Positions 6,657 to 11,490 of a DNA stretch of 11,490 nt are shown piece after piece (positions within the stretch are counted from its first letter, which is position 1; the number at the start of each line of letters is the position of its first letter). This DNA is from Bdellovibrio sp. (lineage in GTDB: Bacteria; Bdellovibrionota; UBA1018). Position numbers and translations under genes: made by a program. The stretch is from positions 1 to 11,490 of the forward strand of contig JACRAO010000100.1 in assembly GCA_016213345.1 (NCBI GenBank), given 5' to 3'. A model generated the notes under the pieces. It had not been told where the DNA came from and did not search any database. It saw nothing but the letters and a program-made list of their open reading frames with translations.

Positions 6657-8191
6657 GAGCGCAGCCCCTCTGTTTTTGACTGTTTAGTCCAATAAAATTC
6701 AGTTGTCGGGTTGACTGTGCCATCATGTAAAGAGATATTTTCTTCGATTAATTGATAGAGAGAAACAGCTAGCGCGGCCTCTAATGTAACATCCTTAGTA
6801 AAAATCTGTTTTAGCTCTGGCTCCTTGGCAATAAGATCTGTCGGAGTATCTCCTTTCAAAACTTTTTTATTGCGCACCAGTTTTTGTAAAAGAAATAAAT
6901 TTGTTTTTAATGACCCTATCTTATGTCCTTGTGCATTTTTCAGAGGTTCAACTCTTATTTCATCAAGTGAAACCCGCAGTCTGGCTAGAGCTTTTTCGCG
7001 TGTTTCACCCCAAACAGAAATTTTTGCTATCATCGGATCATAGTACATACTTACTTCTGTTGGACTTTTAAAGGCACTATCCACCCTAACAAATGGACCG
7101 CTAGCAAATTCGATAAATCCAATACTACCTGGTGCTGGCAAAAAACTCTCCGGATCTTCAGCATAAAGTCTGACTTCGATACTATGTCCAGTCCTCGGAG
7201 GTATTTCGGGCAATTGTAACTCTCCTATTGCTTGTAGAAGTTGCCATTCGACCAAATCCACTCCAGTCACCCACTCTGTCACAGGATGCTCTACCTGAAG
7301 CCTAGTGTTCATTTCTAAAAAATAAAAATTTCCTTGTTCATCTACAATAAACTCTAACGTTCCAGCACTTTGGTATTTAATATTTTTTATAATTTTCAAT
7401 GCTGCTTCAAATAATTTCTCACGTGTTTTTGGAAAAAGCTCTAAAACCGGCGATGGTGTTTCTTCTAAAATTTTTTGATGCCTTCGTTGGATTGAGCACT
7501 CACGCTCGCCCAAATGGATGCCACCACCTTTGCCATCTCCAAAAACCTGAACTTCGACATGATGTGGGGATAAAATTAGTTTTTCTAAATACAAATCACT
7601 ATCACCAAAAGACTTCTCTGCTTCTCTCGAGGCTGCTTCAAAGGACGACTCAAGAAATTTTTCGCTTTCAACCTGCCTCATCCCTTTGCCTCCACCACCT
7701 GCTTTTGCTTTTAGTAACACGGGATATCCGATTTCTTTTGCAAGTTGTTTAGCTTCTTTTACGCCACTTAATGCTCCGTGACTGCCGGGGACACGGGCTA
7801 TGTTTAGTTGGTCCATTGCCATACGGGCAGCAACCTTATTGCCCATAAGCGCCACGCACTTTGCACTAGGGCCAATAAAAATTAAATTTGCTTTCTGACA
7901 AGCCTCAATAAAATCTGCACGCTCACTTAAAAAACCATATCCAGGATGAATCAGTTTAGCTTTTGATTTTCTTGCAATGTCTAAAATACTAGAAATATTT
8001 AAATAACTATCCTTGGGTAATATGCCACCTAAACAATAGGCTTGATCACACATAAATACATGTTCTGAACTCTGATCCGCCTCTGAATAAACCGCAACAG
8101 TAGGGAAACCGAGTAATTTACACGTCCTAGCTATGCGAATAGCAATTTCACCACGATTTGCAATCAAAACAGTTGGTCTATTTGGTTTCAT
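6653..8191 (-). CDS. Biotin carboxylase subunit of an acyl-CoA (propionyl-CoA) carboxylase
   Basis: ATP-grasp enzyme that carboxylates the biotin on the carrier protein using ATP and bicarbonate; 512 aa. The N-terminal motif is VLIANRGEIAIRIART (8-23), then HPGYGFLSE (82-90), the glycine-rich ATP loop KAGGGGKGMR (163-172) and the catalytic block GERECSIQRRHQK (228-240). FLEMNTRLQVEHPVTE (291-306) and RLYAEDP (341-347) complete the family. About 60 residues at the C-terminus exceed stand-alone AccC length and look like the beginning of the linker of PCC/MCC alpha subunits. The gene lies 12 bp downstream of pccB and overlaps the carrier gene by 4 bp. There is no good ribosome site before the ATG (TAACTGATT precedes it), so translation may depend on pccB. 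Context with pccB and the mutase favours propionyl-CoA as the final substrate. Confidence 0.92.
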   Translation of the reverse strand: MKPNRPTVLIANRGEIAIRIARTCKLLGFPTVAVYSEADQSSEHVFMCDQAYCLGGILPKDSYLNISSILDIARKSKAKLIHPGYGFLSERADFIEACQKANLIFIGPSAKCVALMGNKVAARMAMDQLNIARVPGSHGALSGVKEAKQLAKEIGYPVLLKAKAGGGGKGMRQVESEKFLESSFEAASREAEKSFGDSDLYLEKLILSPHHVEVQVFGDGKGGGIHLGERECSIQRRHQKILEETPSPVLELFPKTREKLFEAALKIIKNIKYQSAGTLEFIVDEQGNFYFLEMNTRLQVEHPVTEWVTGVDLVEWQLLQAIGELQLPEIPPRTGHSIEVRLYAEDPESFLPAPGSIGFIEFASGPFVRVDSAFKSPTEVSMYYDPMIAKISVWGETREKALARLRVSLDEIRVEPLKNAQGHKIGSLKTNLFLLQKLVRNKKVLKGDTPTDLIAKEPELKQIFTKDVTLEAALAVSLYQLIEENISLHDGTVNPTTEFYWTKQSKTEGLRS

Positions 8192-8203
8192 AATCAGTTA
8201 GCA

Positions 8204-9763
8204 CTATAGTGGAATATTGCCATGTTTTCTAGAGGGCACTCGTTCTCTTTTACCTTTGAGAAGCCGTAGACACTGAATCAATAATTCTCTAGTTTGCTCA
8301 GGCACAATAACTTCGTCTATATAACCAAGTTCTGCAGCCTTATATGGATTAGCAAAAGTGGTTTTATACTCCTCAGCTAGACGATCGCGAACTTCTGTCC
8401 CTTTCTTTTCTTTTTCAGCACGTGCAATTTCATCCCTATATAAAATATTAATAGCTCCTTCGGATCCCATAACAGCAATTTCAGCTGTAGGATATGCGAA
8501 GTTAAAGTCTGCACGAATATGTTTAGAGCTCATAACATCGTACGCTCCGCCATAAGCTTTTCTAGTAATCACAGCAAGCTTTGGAACTGTAGCCTCAGCA
8601 TACGCATAAAGCAACTTGGCTCCGTGTTTGATAATTCCGCCATACTCTTGGGAAGTACCTGGTAAAAATCCAGGCACATCTACAAAAGTAACAAGTGAAA
8701 TCTGAAATGCATCGCAAAAACGCACAAAACGCGCTCCCTTTAGAGAAGCTGCAATATCCAAGCAACCCGCCAAGCAAGAGGGCTGATTTCCGACTACTCC
8801 CACTGTTTGACCACCTAGGCGCGCAAAGCCTACCACAATATTTTGTGCATAATGTGAGTGAACTTCTAAAAATTCGGCCTGATCCACTACATCAGCAATT
8901 ATTTTCCTCATGTCATAGGGCTGATTGGATTGCGTAGGCAAAATTTTTGCAATTTCTAAACATTTTCTATCTATTGGGTCTTGTATTGACTTTAATGGCG
9001 CTGGATCTAAATTATTGGATGGCAAATAATCCATTAACTTTCTTACCATTTGTAAGCACTTGGCTTCATTTTCAGCAACAAAATGTGCCACACCGCTTTT
9101 TTCTGCATGTGTATCGGCCCCACCAAGTGCTTCCTTACTAACCTCTTCGTGTGTTACAGTTTTAATCACATCAGGACCCGTAACAAACATGTAAGACGTA
9201 TTTTCTGCCATAAAAATAAAATCAGTAATTGCGGGACTGTACACCGCTCCACCTGCACAAGGACCTAGGACAACACTTATTTGTGGAATTACGCCACTGG
9301 CCTGAACATTTCTCCAAAAAATCTCTGCATATCCGCCTAGACTTTCCACTCCCTCCTGAATCCTGGCTCCCCCTGAATCATTGAGTCCAATCAATGGGGT
9401 TCCAGTTCTTAAAGCCAAATCCATAACCTTACAAATTTTTAAGGCATGACCTCCAGCCAGACTGCCTCCAAAAATTGTAAAATCTTGAGAAAAAACATAG
9501 ACTGTTCTGCCAAAAACTTTGCCATACCCGGTAACAACCCCATCACCTAAATATTTTTGCTCTTGCATGCCAAAATCTATACAACGATGTGTAACAAATT
9601 TATCTAATTCAATAAAACTGCCTGGGTCTAATAAAAGATCCAATCTCTCTCTTGCGGAAAGCTTGCCAGCAGAATGCTGCTTTGCAATTCTTTCTGCTCC
9701 CCCGCCTTGCTCTGCTTGTTTTTCCTTCTCTGCCAATATGTTTAATTTTTCTAAATAGGTCAT
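8204..9763 (-). CDS. pccB: Propionyl-CoA carboxylase beta subunit (carboxyltransferase)
   Basis: Transfers the carboxyl group from carboxybiotin to propionyl-CoA, giving (S)-methylmalonyl-CoA; 519 aa, full length for the family. The N-terminal crotonase-like half has SARERLDLLLDPGSF (36-50), DSGGARIQEGV (129-139) and GPCAGGAVYSPA (167-178). The C-terminal half has VDVPGFLPGTSQE (361-373) and AYGGAYDVM (403-411), and the protein ends in the typical KHGNIPL. Asp409 is the position that, in Streptomyces PccB, favours propionyl-CoA; acetyl-CoA-using relatives carry Ile there. It is first in the pccB-BC-BCCP-mutase cluster. Methylcrotonyl-CoA carboxylase is an unlikely alternative given Asp409 and the linked mutase. 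The ATG lacks a clear Shine-Dalgarno sequence. Confidence 0.93.
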   Translation of the reverse strand: MTYLEKLNILAEKEKQAEQGGGAERIAKQHSAGKLSARERLDLLLDPGSFIELDKFVTHRCIDFGMQEQKYLGDGVVTGYGKVFGRTVYVFSQDFTIFGGSLAGGHALKICKVMDLALRTGTPLIGLNDSGGARIQEGVESLGGYAEIFWRNVQASGVIPQISVVLGPCAGGAVYSPAITDFIFMAENTSYMFVTGPDVIKTVTHEEVSKEALGGADTHAEKSGVAHFVAENEAKCLQMVRKLMDYLPSNNLDPAPLKSIQDPIDRKCLEIAKILPTQSNQPYDMRKIIADVVDQAEFLEVHSHYAQNIVVGFARLGGQTVGVVGNQPSCLAGCLDIAASLKGARFVRFCDAFQISLVTFVDVPGFLPGTSQEYGGIIKHGAKLLYAYAEATVPKLAVITRKAYGGAYDVMSSKHIRADFNFAYPTAEIAVMGSEGAINILYRDEIARAEKEKKGTEVRDRLAEEYKTTFANPYKAAELGYIDEVIVPEQTRELLIQCLRLLKGKRERVPSRKHGNIPL

Positions 9764-9768
9764 TCTTA

Positions 9769-9797
9769 AATGAATACACCAAAACCCACCGCGTCAA
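9769..9797 (-). promoter_or_regulatory. Weak candidate promoter ahead of pccB
   Basis: On the minus strand TTGACG (9797-9792) is a good -35 element, followed after 17 bp by the poor -10 match TTCATT (9774-9769). Transcription would begin almost at the pccB ATG, which would make the message nearly leaderless and would fit the missing ribosome site. The alternative is readthrough from the barrel-protein gene 61 bp upstream, since no strong terminator separates them. Confidence 0.25.
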
Positions 9798-9824
9798 CAA
9801 ATTAATTTTGAATTAGACAGTGTA

Positions 9825-10475
9825 TTAATGTTTGAGATCAAAACCATACGGATAGCGCCAGCCCTCGTATTCTCCAGGTCCGCCTTCGCCGTAAAATTTA
9901 CGCTCTTGCTCAAACAATGTTCTGCCTCCCATATAAATCCTTAATGCTCCCAAAAAACCGATTATAGGTTTTGGGCTAATAGTACTACCATTTATTACTA
10001 TATCACCAGAAGTAATAAGTTCGAAAGTGACAATAGGAGTGATGGGAAACCCAAACCCCAACTCCCCTAATACACCAGTTCCAGTGGCTTTATTGAAGCT
10101 ATCTATCCCTGCTGCCACGCCCGTTCTTTGCCACAGAATTGGAGCAACCCCAGCAGTTAAAAAAACTCTTTTTCCATCCAAACGAACACAGCCATAAGGG
10201 CCGTGTACAGAATAAAAATTTGTACCATCAGATCCGGTACTAAACCGTTCTTGAATAACAAAATGAAACCGCATAGAAGAAGCTTCAGAACCAAAATCTA
10301 GTCCTAATGAAAACATAATAGAAGTACCAAGGTTCAAATTTTTAGGAGCACTATCACCAAAAAAAGGTGAAGCACTCCGTATAAGCGAAACGCCACCACC
10401 AAGTTCATAATAAGGGCGAACCCCGGCAGAACTACACTCAGTAAAAAGTAAAAATAAAAAAATAAATTTATACAT
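9825..10475 (-). CDS. Exported glycine-rich protein, probable outer-membrane beta-barrel
   Basis: I do not recognise a named family. From the ATG at 10473-10475 the product is 216 aa. It begins with a Sec signal peptide: MYK, a hydrophobic run FIFLFLLF, then TECSSA, with likely cleavage before Gly18. The Glu before Cys makes a lipobox unlikely. The mature part alternates hydrophobic and polar or glycine residues in repeated short segments (YYELGGGVSLI, IMFSLGLDFG, MRFHFVIQERF, RVFLTAGVAPIL, GVLGELGFGFPI, PIIGFLGALRIYMGG), as in small OmpA/OmpW-like barrels. It ends with a Gly/Tyr-rich polar tail rather than the usual terminal aromatic strand. GGA lies 7 nt before the ATG. A TTG five codons upstream is in frame but would put charged residues ahead of the signal and is less likely. 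It lies 61 bp upstream of pccB on the same strand and directly behind a tandem repeat. Confidence 0.6.
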   Translation of the reverse strand: MYKFIFLFLLFTECSSAGVRPYYELGGGVSLIRSASPFFGDSAPKNLNLGTSIMFSLGLDFGSEASSMRFHFVIQERFSTGSDGTNFYSVHGPYGCVRLDGKRVFLTAGVAPILWQRTGVAAGIDSFNKATGTGVLGELGFGFPITPIVTFELITSGDIVINGSTISPKPIIGFLGALRIYMGGRTLFEQERKFYGEGGPGEYEGWRYPYGFDLKH

Positions 10476-10501
10476 GTCTTGATCCGTCAACAGGCAACAG
10501 G

Positions 10502-10600
10502 GAACTGTTACTGAACTGTTTCCTGTTACTGAACTGTTTCCTGTTACTGTTACTGTTACAGTTTACAGGACTGTTTCCTGTTACTGAACTGTTTTCTGAA
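10502..10600. repeat. 18-bp tandem repeat array (with 6-bp sub-unit) in the leader of the barrel gene
   Basis: The unit GAACTGTTTCCTGTTACT occurs exactly at 10513-10530 and 10531-10548, and with one change at 10568-10585. It is flanked by a shortened copy (10502-10512, internal 7 bp missing) and a degenerate partial copy (10586-10600). Between them GTTACT/GTTACA hexamers (10549-10560) look like slippage products. Within it ACAGGA (10565-10570) pairs with TCCTGT (10576-10581), and CAGTT (10559-10563) with AACTG (10587-10591), giving a possible hairpin. The array ends about 27 bp upstream of the barrel-gene ATG. On that gene's strand each full unit holds AGGAAACAG, which resembles a ribosome-binding site. 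Confidence 0.9.
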
Positions 10601-10664
10601 GTTATCGTTAAATAACGCTACGCGCAAGCGCATTCTTCTACAAGATCACAATACCACACTACAA

Positions 10665-10695
10665 AATCAATACTTGAAAGTATTGATTATTTTTT
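10665..10695 (+). terminator. Possible (bidirectional) hairpin terminator
   Basis: AATCAATACT (10665-10674) and AGTATTGATT (10679-10688) form a perfect 10-bp stem with a TGAA loop, followed on the plus strand by ATTTTTT. On the minus strand a TTTTG run follows the stem, so it could also end transcripts from the CopG-like gene before they reach the barrel gene. The stem is AT-rich and therefore weak; an operator is an alternative reading. Confidence 0.4.
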
Positions 10696-10807
10696 AAAGT
10701 AATATTACATAGTTTTTTCACCTAACACTTTTCTTGCTTCGAGCAAATTATGACAAATGCTTCTATATTTTGATTTCTATGAATTTTACGAGTGGTTTTT
10801 TACTAAC

Positions 10808-10833
10808 GTAACTTCGTCAAAAGACGAAATTAT
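10808..10833. other. Hairpin just downstream of the CopG-like gene
   Basis: TTCGTC (10813-10818) and GACGAA (10823-10828) pair across an AAAA loop. The stem continues after one mismatch with further A-T pairs. It begins 18 bp after the CopG-like stop codon. No T-tract follows on the minus strand, so it may be a 3'-end stabilising structure rather than a terminator. Confidence 0.35.
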
Positions 10834-10850
10834 GTCAGGGGTTAAAAAGA

Positions 10851-11120
10851 TTATCCTTTCATTTTCAGTGACATGCGATGTTGATTTATTGCAAACGTCA
10901 AAAGAGTTTTTACAACAGCTTGCCGGCTGATATTTAGCTCCTTTGCAAATTGATCTAATTGCTTTAGCATCGAACGAGTAAAATCAACATTAACTCTTTG
11001 AATGTTATTTAAGGGCGGCATTTTATGACCTTTTGTAAAATAGCCATTTACATTTTTGTTCTGAAGAGCTTCCTTTTCAATGTCCTCAATTGATATTTTA
11101 TTTAATTTATGTTTCGTCAT
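10851..11120 (-). CDS. CopG/BrnA-like ribbon-helix-helix protein (antitoxin-type)
   Basis: Small DNA-binding protein, 89 aa. The C-terminal half is a ribbon-helix-helix domain: strand QRVNVDF (41-47), helix A about 49-62 (RSMLKQLDQFAKEL) and helix B about 65-80 (SRQAVVKTLLTFAINQ). The QRVNVDF...SRQAVVK wording is characteristic of CopG/BrnA-type antitoxins, which neutralise a toxin and repress their own operon. The start is supported by AGGAAATTAT immediately before the ATG at 11118-11120. In BrnT/BrnA pairs the toxin gene precedes the antitoxin gene; here the upstream neighbour is instead the sigma-54 activator end, 64 bp away, and no toxin ORF lies downstream. It is therefore an orphan within this window, possibly a stand-alone repressor. 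Confidence 0.75.
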   Translation of the reverse strand: MTKHKLNKISIEDIEKEALQNKNVNGYFTKGHKMPPLNNIQRVNVDFTRSMLKQLDQFAKELNISRQAVVKTLLTFAINQHRMSLKMKG

Positions 11121-11184
11121 ATAATTTCCTTTCCGAAGTGGTAGAAGGCGCGGCAGAGGGAGGTGTTTTTGGAGTAAGCTTATC

Positions 11185-11490
11185 TTATGCTGCCATTTTT
11201 GTTAGCTTCGGCAGACGTCGCTTATCGAGGCCATATTTTTCTACTTTCATAATAAGGCCTGCTCTAGAAATTCCCAATTCCTTAGCCAATCGGCTTTTGT
11301 TATAACCCGTTCTCCTGAGACCTTCTCGAATCATTGTTTTCTCTAATTCCTCTAAAGCGTCCTTCAGCTTACCGGCCACTCTAACACCTTGCATTTTGCC
11401 ATGCTCACCAAATTCACGAATACGACTCGAGAGCTGCTCGGCATTAATCTTCTCCTCTGAACCACTGAGCACAATTAGCCTTTCAATTTC
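11185..11490 (-). CDS. Sigma-54-dependent (NtrC-family) transcriptional activator, C-terminal end only
   Basis: The frame is open to the right edge and begins EIERLIVLSG, matching the end of the AAA+ sigma-54 interaction domain (typically '...RELENxIERLVVLS'), so the gene extends upstream of the window. An apparent GTG start at 11470-11472 falls inside this motif and is not a real start. About 101 residues are visible: a linker, then a Fis-type helix-turn-helix (LRRTGYNKSRLAKELGISRAGLIMKVEKYGL in outline: TGYNKSRLAKELGISR followed by the recognition helix), and a basic tail KRRLPKLTKMAA. It would activate RpoN-dependent promoters. The receiver or sensor domain and the ATPase motifs (GAFTGA, Walker) lie outside, so the signal is unknown. 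The CopG-like gene follows 64 bp downstream on the same strand. Confidence 0.85.
   Translation of the reverse strand, partial: EIERLIVLSGSEEKINAEQLSSRIREFGEHGKMQGVRVAGKLKDALEELEKTMIREGLRRTGYNKSRLAKELGISRAGLIMKVEKYGLDKRRLPKLTKMAA

Larger units (their letters stand above)
10601..10850. other. Gene-free intergenic stretch between repeat array and CopG-like gene
   Basis: No convincing ORF is present on either strand. It contains small inverted repeats: GTTAT (10601-10605) with ATAAC (10612-10616), GCG-CAAG-CGC around 10624-10631, and the two hairpins listed separately. On the minus strand TTGCGC (10627-10622) and GATAAC (10606-10601), 15 bp apart, are a weak possible promoter for the barrel gene. 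No tRNA or riboswitch was recognised. Confidence 0.5.

Noticed and set aside
8695..8937. Plus-strand ORFs opposite the carboxylase cluster (for example 8695-8937, 7399-7752, 9519-9758)
   Set aside because: They are antisense shadows of strongly conserved enzymes and have no recognisable domains.
10473..10490. Barrel-protein start at TTG 10490
   Set aside because: It adds MTDQD before the signal peptide, while the ATG at 10475 has GGA 7 nt upstream and a cleaner signal sequence.
10502..10600. CRISPR array
   Set aside because: The units are directly adjacent, with no unique spacers and only 18-bp or 6-bp periods; this is a tandem repeat.
10624..10631. GC-rich GCG-CAAG-CGC element as an attachment site or mobile-element end
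   Set aside because: No matching copy elsewhere in the window and no integrase or transposase gene.
10705..10776. Short minus-strand open stretch ending LLEARKVLGEKTM-stop, considered as a toxin remnant
   Set aside because: Only 23 codons between stops, no start codon, and no family recognised.

Overview
This AT-rich window looks like a Gram-negative chromosome. The pointers are a NagZ peptidoglycan-recycling enzyme, a secreted probable beta-barrel protein and the tail of a sigma-54 (NtrC-type) activator. The split propionyl-CoA carboxylase/methylmalonyl-CoA mutase cluster and the sigma-54 activator would suit Bdellovibrionota or other former Deltaproteobacteria, but that placement is an inference, not a demonstrated assignment.

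Layout. (1) 1-321, plus: the 3' part of a HepT-like HEPN RNase toxin gene that begins upstream of the window. (2) 385-2078, minus: two overlapping genes for Dpp/Opp-type ABC permeases (DppC-like and DppB-like), with no ATPase or binding-protein gene beside them. (3) 2079-2178: a 100-bp divergent promoter region. (4) 2179-4524, plus: nagZ, then a Y-family DNA polymerase gene of the DinB-like ('ImpB') type. (5) 4529-9763, minus: a tight four-gene cluster transcribed in the order carboxyltransferase (pccB), biotin carboxylase, biotinyl carrier protein, methylmalonyl-CoA mutase catalytic subunit. (6) 9825-10475, minus: a small exported, glycine-rich probable beta-barrel protein. (7) 10491-10850: gene-free DNA holding an 18-bp tandem repeat directly upstream of the barrel gene, plus hairpins. 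(8) 10851-11120, minus: a CopG/BrnA-like ribbon-helix-helix protein with no visible toxin partner. (9) 11185-11490, minus: the C-terminal end of a sigma-54-dependent activator that runs off the right edge.

How the genes work together. The minus-strand cluster gives most of the route propionyl-CoA to (S)-methylmalonyl-CoA to succinyl-CoA. Biotin carboxylase charges biotin on the carrier protein, the carboxyltransferase moves CO2 to propionyl-CoA, and the mutase rearranges the product once it has been epimerised. Epimerase, the B12-binding mutase subunit and a MeaB-type chaperone are not in the window. NagZ and the permease pair share an intergenic promoter region. A link through cell-wall peptide or muropeptide recycling is possible, but only position supports it.

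I did not find a convincing new defence or mobile system. The least explained stretch is the repeat-bearing leader of the barrel gene and the adjoining gene-free DNA at 10491-10850.
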